A stretch of DNA of 60,273 nt from Seohaeicola zhoushanensis (lineage in GTDB: Bacteria > Pseudomonadota > Alphaproteobacteria > Rhodobacterales > Rhodobacteraceae), in assembly GCF_014656415.1 (NCBI RefSeq), contig NZ_BNCJ01000024.1:1-60273 (forward strand), written 5' to 3'. A program made the position numbers and the translations under genes. The notes beneath the pieces were generated by a model, which saw only the letters and a program-made list of their open reading frames with translations, made no database searches and was not told the origin of the DNA. How positions within the stretch are numbered: the first letter of the stretch is position 1; each line of letters opens with the position of its first letter. This document shows, in pieces, positions 36,815-44,600 of the stretch.

Positions 36815-37606
36815 ATGCGCCATTCCATCCTGATCCCGCTCGCGCTTGCCCTGTTGGCCGCCTGCGGGACGCGCAGCGTGCCGCCGGTGACGGTGGCGGA
36901 TGGCGAGCGGCTCTCTTTTATCGAGACGCCCCGCTTCGAGGATCTGGACCCGCACGACTGGGTGGCCGGGGCGCCGCATCACTATCCGGTGCATGGTATC
37001 GACGTCGCCCGCTACCAGGGCGCGATCGACTGGCCGCAGGTGCGGCGGTCGGGGGTCAGCTTCGCCTATCTCAAGGCCACCGAGGGCGGCGACGTGGTCG
37101 ACCCGATGTTTGCCGACAACCGGCGCGGGGCGGCGCGCGCGGGGGTGCGGCAGGGCGCCTATCACTATTTCTACTTCTGCCGACCGGCGGCGGAACAGGC
37201 GCGCTGGTTCATCCGCAACGTTCCCAGGGACGCCTCCGCCCTGCCCCATGTGCTGGACATGGAGTGGAACCACCGCTCGCCCACCTGCCGCACCCGGCCC
37301 GATGGCGCGACGGTGCGGGCGGAGGCACGGCGCTTCCTCGACATCCTGGAGCGCCACTATGGGCGGCGGCCCATCGTCTATACCACGCCCGATTTCTACC
37401 GCGAGACCGGCATCGGCAAGCTGGCTGGAACCGAGTTCTGGCTGCGCTCGGTCGCGGGGCATCCGCGCGAGGTCTACCCGGGCGCGCGCTGGACGTTCTG
37501 GCAGTATACCGGGACCGGGGTGGTGCCGGGCGTCTCGGGGCCGGTCGACATCAACGTCTTTGCCGGCTCGCCCGAGAGCTGGCGGGCCTGGTCGGGGCCG
37601 CTCTGA
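36815..37606 (+). CDS. GH25 lysozyme-like lipoprotein
   Basis: A 263-residue protein with a lipoprotein signal (MRHSILIPLALALLAACGTR, lipobox LAAC) preceded by AAGGAG. The GH25 muramidase fold is visible: HGIDVARYQGAIDWPQVRRS with catalytic-type Asp, SFAYLKATEGGDVVDPMF, YHYFYFCRP, LDMEWNH, and WTFWQYTGTGVVPGVSGPVD. It is likely anchored to the outer membrane facing peptidoglycan and may trim it. It stands alone before dgoK; the context gives no partner. Confidence 0.87.
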   Translation: MRHSILIPLALALLAACGTRSVPPVTVADGERLSFIETPRFEDLDPHDWVAGAPHHYPVHGIDVARYQGAIDWPQVRRSGVSFAYLKATEGGDVVDPMFADNRRGAARAGVRQGAYHYFYFCRPAAEQARWFIRNVPRDASALPHVLDMEWNHRSPTCRTRPDGATVRAEARRFLDILERHYGRRPIVYTTPDFYRETGIGKLAGTEFWLRSVAGHPREVYPGARWTFWQYTGTGVVPGVSGPVDINVFAGSPESWRAWSGPL

Positions 37607-37669
37607 CGATTGCGCGCGGGCGTTCGGGCTGGCAAGACAGGGCCGGAACAGCTGCCTGCGGAGGAACGG

Positions 37670-38566
37670 ATGCCGGAGAGGGCCGAATGGATCGCCGTCG
37701 ACTGGGGGACCAGCGCGCTGCGGATCTGGGCGATGCGCGGGAGCGAGGTTCTCGCCGAGACGCGCGGCAGCGAGGGCATGGGCCAGCTTGCGCCCGAGGA
37801 CTACGAGGCCGTGCTGCTGCGCCATGCCGAGCGCTACCTTGCAGGTGATCGCGTGACCGAGGTGCTGGTCTGCGGCATGGCCGGGGCGCGCACCGGCTGG
37901 CGCGAGGCGCCCTATCGCGCGGTGCCCTGCACCCCGGCGGGCGAAGGCGCGGTGAAGGTGCCGGTGCGGGACGAGCGCCTGAAGGTGCGCATCCTGCCTG
38001 GGCTGAGCCAGGCCCGCCCGGTCGACGTGATGCGCGGCGAGGAGACGCAGATTGCCGGCTTCCTCGCCGGGCGGCCCCGCTTCGACGGGGTGATCTGCCT
38101 GCCGGGCACCCATACGAAATGGGTGCAGATCAGTGCCGGCGAGGTGGTGAGTTTCCGCACCTTCATGACCGGCGAGCTGTTCGCGCTGCTGGCGGGGCAA
38201 TCGGTGCTGCGCCTCTCGGTCGCCAGCGACGGCCATGACGCCGACGCCTTCCGCGATGCGGTAGGCGATGCGATCTCGCGCCCCGAGTCGCTCGGCGCGG
38301 CGTTGTTCTCGCTGCGGGCGGGGTCGCTGCTGGAGGGGCTGGACCCGGTGGTCGCGCGGGCGCGTCTCTCGGGGTTGCTGATCGGGCTGGAGCTGGCCGG
38401 GGCGCGGCCCTGGTGGCTGGGGGCCGAGGTGGTGCTGATCGGTTCGGCCGCCGTGGCCGAGCCCTACCGCGAGGCGCTGGCGGCGCAGGGGCTGGCCGCC
38501 GAGCTGGTCTCGGGCGAACGCATGGCGCTGGCGGGGCTGATCGCGGCGCGGGAGGTCATGGCATGA
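37670..38566 (+). CDS. dgoK: 2-dehydro-3-deoxygalactonokinase
   Basis: Phosphorylates 2-keto-3-deoxygalactonate in the DeLey-Doudoroff galactonate pathway. I chose MPERAEWIAVDWGTSALRIW at 37670 with GGAGGA upstream, giving 298 residues. The N-terminal phosphate loop is AVDWGTSALRIW, and the sugar/ATP part CLPGTHTKWVQISAGEV and SFRTFMTGELFALL is typical. The stop overlaps the dgoA start (ATGA), so kinase and aldolase are coupled. Confidence 0.9.
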   Translation: MPERAEWIAVDWGTSALRIWAMRGSEVLAETRGSEGMGQLAPEDYEAVLLRHAERYLAGDRVTEVLVCGMAGARTGWREAPYRAVPCTPAGEGAVKVPVRDERLKVRILPGLSQARPVDVMRGEETQIAGFLAGRPRFDGVICLPGTHTKWVQISAGEVVSFRTFMTGELFALLAGQSVLRLSVASDGHDADAFRDAVGDAISRPESLGAALFSLRAGSLLEGLDPVVARARLSGLLIGLELAGARPWWLGAEVVLIGSAAVAEPYREALAAQGLAAELVSGERMALAGLIAAREVMA

Positions 38567-39177
38567 GCCGGGCGATCATCGCGATCCTGCGTGGCGTGCG
38601 CCCCGAGGAGGTCGAAGACATCGGCGCGGTGCTGATCGCGGCGGGAATCGACCGCATCGAGGTGCCGTTGAACTCGCCCCGTCCCTATGACTCGATCGCC
38701 CGGCTGGCGCGGCGGTTCGGCGATGCCGCGCTGATCGGCGCGGGCACGGTGCTGGAGCCGGAACAGGTGGCCGAGGTACAGGCCGCCGGTGGGCGGCTGG
38801 TGGTCTCGCCCGACATGAATCCCGAGGTGATCCGTGCGACCAAGGCGGCGGGGATGTTGTCGTATCCCGGCGTGATGACGCCGTCAGAGTGCTTCGCCGC
38901 CCTGCGCGCCGGGGCGGACGGGCTGAAGCTCTTCCCCGGTTCGCTGATCGGCCCCGCCGGATTGGCCGCTCTGCGCGCGGTGCTGCCCGAGGGCACCGAA
39001 GTGCTGGCCGTGGGCGGCGCGGCGCGGGGCAATTTCGCCGAATGGTTCGCGGCCGGGGCCAGCGGGTTCGGCATCGGCACCGCGCTCTACCGGCCAGGAG
39101 ACAGCGCGGCGACGGTTGGCGAAAAGGCCGTCTCGGTGATCGCGGCCTTTGACGCGAGTTGTCCCGCGGCTGACTGA
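38563..39177 (+). CDS. dgoA: 2-dehydro-3-deoxy-6-phosphogalactonate aldolase
   Basis: A 204-residue KDPGal aldolase that splits the dgoK product into pyruvate and glyceraldehyde 3-phosphate. It is a class I aldolase: AIIAILRGVRPEEVEDIGAV, the Schiff-base lysine in ADGLKLFPGS (near residue 126) and IGAGTVLEPEQVAEVQ. GVMTPSECFAALRAG is conserved. Length and order (kinase then aldolase) match the pathway operon in relatives. The galactonate dehydratase and regulator are not in the window. Confidence 0.9.
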   Translation: MSRAIIAILRGVRPEEVEDIGAVLIAAGIDRIEVPLNSPRPYDSIARLARRFGDAALIGAGTVLEPEQVAEVQAAGGRLVVSPDMNPEVIRATKAAGMLSYPGVMTPSECFAALRAGADGLKLFPGSLIGPAGLAALRAVLPEGTEVLAVGGAARGNFAEWFAAGASGFGIGTALYRPGDSAATVGEKAVSVIAAFDASCPAAD

Positions 39178-39300
39178 GCGCGGGCGGGCTTCCACCAGGA
39201 CACGTACATGAAGAAAATGCGGCAACACACTGTTCAAGCGGTGTTTTGCAGTCTCTGGATTGCGACGCCGGGAGGAAGGATCACCCACTGAAGGGAGAAG

Positions 39301-39377
39301 TGGCGCGGTTGACGGGGCTCGAACCCGCGACCCCCGGCGTGACAGGCCGGTACTCTAACCGACTGAGCTACAACCGC
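39301..39377 (-). tRNA. tRNA-Asp (GTC), copy 1
   Basis: A 77-nt cloverleaf on the minus strand. It begins GCGGTTGTAGCTCAGTCGGT; the anticodon arm CCGGC-CTGTCAC-GCCGG gives anticodon GTC; the T arm is GCGGG-TTCGAAC-CCCGT. The encoded end is G73 plus CCA, and G73 is the Asp identity base. It is identical to the second copy 262 bp away. Confidence 0.95.
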
Positions 39378-39388
39378 GCGATGAGGGC

Positions 39389-39417
39389 GGAATAGGCTAT
39401 GCCCCGGGTGGCGTCAA
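39389..39417 (-). promoter_or_regulatory. Promoter of tRNA-Asp copy 1
   Basis: TTGACG (39412-39417) and TATTCC (39389-39394) with a 17-bp spacer, 11 bp before the tRNA. The same arrangement precedes copy 2. Confidence 0.6.
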
Positions 39418-39562
39418 GCGCCTTTGGAACACAGTCTGAACAGAGGGCAAATTCCACCATGGCATGCACATGATAACCCGGAACGGAGGCCCTGGAAAAA
39501 CGGTCATTACGATTGTTGGGATGTCTGCGCCGGGAGAGGTATCTACCGACCGAGGGGAGAAG

Positions 39563-39639
39563 TGGCGCGGTTGACGGGGCTCGAACCCGCGACCCCCGGC
39601 GTGACAGGCCGGTACTCTAACCGACTGAGCTACAACCGC
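39563..39639 (-). tRNA. tRNA-Asp (GTC), copy 2
   Basis: Identical in sequence to copy 1, including the encoded CCA end, anticodon GTC. The duplication also covers the upstream promoter region, so both copies are likely expressed. Confidence 0.95.
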
Positions 39640-39650
39640 GCGATGAGGGC

Positions 39651-39679
39651 GAGATAGGCTATGGCCCAAGTGGCGTCAA
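39651..39679 (-). promoter_or_regulatory. Promoter of tRNA-Asp copy 2
   Basis: TTGACG (39674-39679) and TATCTC (39651-39656) with a 17-bp spacer, at the same distance as in copy 1. Flanking bases differ, so the conserved hexamers stand out. Confidence 0.6.
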
Positions 39680-40094
39680 GCGCCTTTTGGCAGGAATTTC
39701 CAACCTTTTTCAGATGCCCCCGGATGGGGGCGATGATCGTCATGGCTGGCAGGCGGTTGGGGCCAACCGCCGCTTGGCCGGCGAGACCTTGTGTAGGAGG
39801 CTTTGCCGAACCCCTCCCGCCTTGATCCCCCGACGGATCGGGTTGATGCTCCGTTTCAAGGGCCGTGGGCGGAACGTCAGGCTTCGGGAACCGTGCCGAA
39901 GACAGTTGGTGGCGCGGGCTGCCGATCAGGGCATGTCGCAGTCCTCGTTTCCTGCGATTGCCGCCTGAGACGCAGTCAGCACTGCCCAAGTGCTCAGCTT
40001 TGCGCGAAGTTGCAGACTGCAATCTGTTAATAATTCACTTGCGAAGAATCGAACATGGCCACAACTTGGTTACGTTTCGACCGTGGGGGTATTC
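39680..40094. other. Gene-free stretch upstream of VPxPA protein
   Basis: No convincing gene is seen in these 415 bp. A hairpin GCCCCC-GGAT-GGGGGC lies at 39716-39731. The short open frames here lack ribosome sites and recognisable motifs. Confidence 0.5.
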
Positions 40095-40718
40095 ATGAAA
40101 CTGATTATTGCGCTCTTCGCGCTCCTTTTTGCTTCGTCCGCGCAAGCTGCACCGGTTCAATTCAACAAGGAACTCTTGAACGTACAGGCCAGATTAGAAA
40201 GCGTAACCTATTATCTTTGGCGAGGCACAGACCTAGAGTCGGGAGAATACATCCCAGGCGTTGGAGCAATCACATTTTTATCCGACAGCGTACCCAGCTA
40301 TGCCGCCAGTAACTGGACAGGCTTTTGGGGCACACGGTCGCTCGCCGCCACGATATCCATCGAAGCGGTAGGCCGGGACTATCGGCTCAGGTTCGTCACG
40401 CCGGGGAACTCCTCGTTCAGCTATTCGATCTTGGGCTTCGGCGTACTGACAAGGCATGACGGCACGCTTTTTTCGGACATTATGAATGAATCCGCGACCG
40501 CAGTAATCGAACTTGAATACAATCCCAGGACGGGCGGGAAACTTACCATTGCGCACGACTATGAAGTTGGCTGGGTATTCGATGGGGTCGAATACTACGG
40601 GGTCGGTGCCGATTACAATTTCGCCCTGGTCCGCCCGGTTCCGATCCCGGCAAGCGGTGTCTTGCTTGCCTGCGGGCTTGCAACCCTTCTGCTTCGTCGC
40701 CGCCACAGGCAACGGTAG
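40095..40718 (+). CDS. Exported protein with VPxPA-type C-terminal sorting signal
   Basis: A 207-residue secreted protein starting MKLIIALFALLFASSAQAAP (signal peptide). The C-terminus has a PEP-CTERM-like tripartite end: motif VPIPASG, hydrophobic VLLACGLATLLL, then RRRHRQR. Such proteins are processed by an exosortase-type system and often go to the surface or extracellular matrix. The middle is beta-rich (WRGTDLESGEYIPG, YYGVGADYNFALV) with no known domain. The open frame extends upstream to 39990 without a better start. It is the last chromosomal gene before the element boundary. Confidence 0.8.
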   Translation: MKLIIALFALLFASSAQAAPVQFNKELLNVQARLESVTYYLWRGTDLESGEYIPGVGAITFLSDSVPSYAASNWTGFWGTRSLAATISIEAVGRDYRLRFVTPGNSSFSYSILGFGVLTRHDGTLFSDIMNESATAVIELEYNPRTGGKLTIAHDYEVGWVFDGVEYYGVGADYNFALVRPVPIPASGVLLACGLATLLLRRRHRQR

Positions 40719-40880
40719 GCGACGGATTTCCCCGATCATTTGCGCCCGGCGGCCGTGATTTGAACACCGAATCTGTATGGTCATAATCGCTCGTCCGCAC
40801 CCGCCGGGCATGAATACCCGGTTCGCCAGCGAAACAAGGCGGCTCCGGCTTGGACATAAGAGGTCTGCATGTGGGAAAGA

Positions 40881-40928
40881 TGGCGCACCCGACAGGATTC
40901 GAACCTGTGACCTCTGCCTTCGGAGGGC
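40881..40928 (-). repeat. attachment-site remnant: 3' part of tRNA-Arg (CCG)
   Basis: Read on the minus strand, 48 bp match the end of a tRNA-Arg from inside the anticodon stem through the loop CTCCGAA (anticodon CCG), the T arm CACAGGTTCGAATCCTGTG-like sequence, and GGGTGCGCCA. Upstream of this the tRNA 5' half is missing and unrelated sequence begins. A tRNA 3' fragment of this kind is the usual footprint of tyrosine-integrase insertion. The element must lie to the right of it and the intact tRNA at its far end. Confidence 0.8.
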
Positions 40929-40980
40929 GATCCCAAGCCCTTGATGATGAAAGGTTTTTTCATCTTATCAATAGCTTAGT

Positions 40981-41048
40981 TGTCGCCGTATGTCGCTCTT
41001 TGTCGCCCGAATCGGCTACCGAGTGTCCCATATTTGTCCCAAGGGACA
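40981..41048. repeat. Phased TGTCGC/TGTCCC direct repeats beside the att remnant
   Basis: TGTCGC occurs at 40981, 40991 and 41001, exactly 10 bp apart. TGTCCC follows at 41024 and 41035 (11 bp apart) and an inverted GGGACA lies at 41043-41048. One-turn spacing next to an attachment site suggests integrase arm-type binding sites. Nothing else is seen between 40719 and 41048. Confidence 0.6.
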
Positions 41049-41597
41049 TCAGTCCTGGGGCAGCCAATCAAGCTCCGCCTCGATGCGAGTGCGATAGGGG
41101 GTCCTGACCTTCGGCGGCGCGCGCCGGACATACTCCTCGGCCTTGACACGCGCTTCACCGTCGAGCGCCTTCAGATGCTCAAGGACGACGTCAGCGCTCG
41201 GAAAGTCATGGTTCTTTTCTGTTGCAGGAGACTTCGGCGGGAGTCCCGTCCAGACGACGCCATCGAGCTTCCTCCCTATCGCCCACGCTTCGATGATCTC
41301 ACCACCAAAGTGATCCGACCGGTCGCCAGGTGACCAATATGCCGCGTTGCGTGTCGACGGTAACCGCTCGCGCGTCTTGAGCGCTGAACGAGCCGCTTCA
41401 ACATCAGGAACATCAAGCTCCGCCCAAAGACAGGTGCAGGGAGTGCCGCTCTCACAGACAACAAGTGTGATGTGCCGTTCGCCTGATTGCCGCGCGAATT
41501 CAAGTGGCAGGACAGGCCCATCGGCCTGCCAGCCACCTTTGATAGGCAAGTCTCCGGGGTTCCAGATCAACGATCCCCAACCCAGACAAACGATCAT
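41049..41597 (-). CDS. Uncharacterised protein, GGCT-like N-terminus
   Basis: A 182-residue protein, first gene inside the element. The start MIVCLGWGSLIWNPG resembles the glycine loop of gamma-glutamylcyclotransferase-like folds (YGSN position), followed by DGPVLPLEFARQSG and HITLVVCESG. I recall a family of such 'LGWGSLIW' proteins without assigned function. The C-terminus is basic/acidic helical (EARVKAEEYVRRAPP). Whether it has cyclotransferase activity is unknown. It lies 26 bp downstream of the large RTX gene on the same strand. Confidence 0.65.
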   Translation of the reverse strand: MIVCLGWGSLIWNPGDLPIKGGWQADGPVLPLEFARQSGERHITLVVCESGTPCTCLWAELDVPDVEAARSALKTRERLPSTRNAAYWSPGDRSDHFGGEIIEAWAIGRKLDGVVWTGLPPKSPATEKNHDFPSADVVLEHLKALDGEARVKAEEYVRRAPPKVRTPYRTRIEAELDWLPQD

Positions 41598-41623
41598 CGG
41601 CCGCTCCGTCGCAAAGCATGGAC

Positions 41624-44600
41624 CTAGTGTGTAACCAATGCCCCACTGGTTTCCAGAGCCGACTCGTTCGTAAGGCCGGTGACACCGAGCAAGGTCGCGA
41701 CTGCAGTGAAGTTGCTGCCGTTCGCAGTACCGTCCTGATCAATAGCAAGGGTGCTGTCGGTGCCGACGTCCGTGATCAGAACGAAGTCGGTAAGGACGTC
41801 CGTGCCAAACGTGTAGTAGCCATCAAGGATGTCCGAGATGTCGATGATGTCGCCATCACCTTCACTGAAATCGGAGATCACATCAACATCGTTAAACGCG
41901 CTTGCCGCCTCAAGGGCGAACGTATCCGCTCCACTGCCGCCAAGCAGCGTATCGAGACCGTCCTCGCCGTAGAGCGCGTCATCGCCAGTGCCGCCATGAA
42001 GCAGGTCGTCGCCATCGCCGCCATACAGCGTATCGGCATCAGCTCCGCCATGAACGGCGTCAGCACCCGCACCTGCGTTCACGGTGTCGGTCCCGGCCTT
42101 GCCAACGATCGTGTCTGCGCCGGATGTGCCGTTTAAGGTTTCGCCGCTTGTTGTCCCCCACTGCCAAGAAGCATATGATGGAAGGTCGGCTTGGAACCCG
42201 TCTTCGAAGCGAATGATCTCCACTTCATTTGTAGCGCTCTGACGGAAATAGTTCATGGTTATCTCGTCAACGCCAGAACTGAACACTAGCTTTATGTGAT
42301 AGGTACTATAATTTGAAATGCTGACATCGCTGACGGTATAATTCTCGATGTGAAGTGTGTCAGTGCCACCCGTGTCACTCACCGTGTCCAACCCCGAGGT
42401 ATAATATACAATATCGTCGCCACCACGCCCGTAAATTATATCGTTCCCTGCATAAGGCCTAAATACTCCGTTTGAACTGTCACTATTGTCCAAGACGTTG
42501 TTCCCGGAAGTTCCCCAAGTCTCGTATGAAATAGCCCCTAAGTCCCAGACCGTTGTATCGGAGAATTCTGCATACTCAATGAGTCTGGATGATATATCGA
42601 AGAAGTCAGGCACAATCGTCTTGTTGCCGAGATGATCAACGACGACAAGATCATCTGCGTTAGAGCCAGTGCCATAGGCTGACTGCCGATACATTGTGAT
42701 ATTTTCGGGCAACCAATCTTCCCAAAACACAATCGTATCAGTACCGCCGGTGTCGATGAAGATGTCCTGCCCCACTGAGAACACATAGGTATCGTCTCCA
42801 AGTAGACCTTGTAAGGTGTCGTTGCCAGCCATACCATTCAGAACGTCGTTCGCAGAGACGCCGCTTGAGATACCACTCAAGTTATCATTTCCATCGCCTC
42901 CACGCTGCTCAATACTCAAGGAAGAAAAGAGAACAGAACTTGAGCTCTCCTCGAGATATATTTCTTCGACGCGGTAGCTGGACGACTGGAAAAACTTATC
43001 TATTTCGACCTGACCTAATCCAGCGGCAAACACTAATAGATCAACGCCGCTTTTAGTGAACGTAAGATCATTGATGGTATACCCCACGGGAATTACGAGT
43101 GTATCTATATCGGTGCCGGATTCGTTGATAGTGTCAAAACCTGGACTGAAGATGTATCGATCTGCCCCCGCGGCCCCCTGCAGAACATCGTTTCCAGAAC
43201 CACCATCAAGTATGTCGTCACCCGTGAAGCCTCGCAAACGGTCGTTCCCCGCAAAGCCGTACATCGTGTCTTCTACGTAGTTCGAACCGTCTATGAAATC
43301 ATCGCCATCTGTTCCCAACACGGATATTTCTGAGATCGCGGTAAGGTCGAGTGTTGTTGAATTCGAAAATTGGATGGTTTCAATCCGAAAAGTCGTCCCA
43401 TAAAAGAACTCATTTACCTCGATCGTCCCCAATCCATCAACAGAAATTAGGAGATTGTCTTGATTGATACGCGCGAGAGAAATATCCGCCGAAGTGATCC
43501 CGGTGGGCATTAGGATGACATCAGTTCCTGCGCCCGCCCACTCTGAATACCAGTCGTTACCCGACGTGTAAACGTATGTATCGTTTCCGTTCCCACCTAT
43601 AGCAATATCATCACCTGTGCCGGAATCAAGCAGGTCCGCATCGTCTCCGCCAACAAGATGGTCACTACCTCCCTCCCCGTAGAGAGTGTCGGAACCGACG
43701 CCACCATCCAATTCGTCGTTACCCGTACCGCCATAGATTGTATCGTCGCCGCCGTGGCCTTCTACAATGTCATTGCCGCCCTCAGCGTAGATGGTGTCGT
43801 TACCTCCGTCCGCGTATACATGATCAGCACCGTTGTCTCCTGTGATTGTCTCACCGACGTTCGTTCCGTAAATGCTCTCTGGCTCTAGGCCGTTAACTGC
43901 CAGATAGGCAAGCTCCGTCCATGTAAGTAGGCTTGAGGAAGCAGCCACAGCATCTCCCAACCACGTATTTTCGTCAGTTGAAAGATTATCGAGCCCGGCC
44001 GTAAATTCCAGAAATTCCGCGACAGCGATCCAGTATGCCTCGGTGTCCGTGGCATTGTCAGCAAAAGCGGTGAGGCTCGCAATCGCCGACGAGGAAAGGG
44101 ACATTGTCCCGCTCACTTCGCCCGCATAAAGGTCGTATGTCACATTGCTGGCAAAGAGTGAGTGCGCACCGGATTGGACCAAGATCGCAGCTTTCAGATG
44201 ACCAAAGATGCTAAGCCAGGCCGCATGAAGTGTGGCTGACTGTTGTAACTGGGGCGTAACTTGTGTTTGAGACCACGCCTGAGCGAAGTAGACCTCCATA
44301 AAGGCCAAGCTTCGGCTATCGAGCACGCCGCCGTAAACACTCGGGGAGCTATCTGTCACTCCCGCCCACTCGTACAAGATTTCAGAGACTGCGTTGTCGA
44401 GAGCGCTTGGGTCCTCCCAGGCATCAAATCCCCAACCCGTCGTCAAGTCAGCGACTAGGTCCAGTAGGTCCTCGTTCACGCTCATCGCGATGTGTAGAGC
44501 GGCAACTTCGCCGAAACCCCGCAAGGTCGGCAGAAAGATCGCATCCACATCCAACGTGTAGTCGGCAGCGTAGGTGGTGTTCACGTTGTCGTGGACAAAC

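Noticed and set aside
36671-38236. Upstream extension of the acyl-CoA dehydrogenase to 1061 residues
   Set aside because: The added part is antisense to GH25 and dgoK genes; the ATG at 36670 has a good ribosome site and a family-like N-terminus.
40781-40963. 60-residue minus-strand open frame over the tRNA-Arg fragment
   Set aside because: It is a translation through the att remnant with no ribosome site; the DNA is explained by the tRNA sequence.
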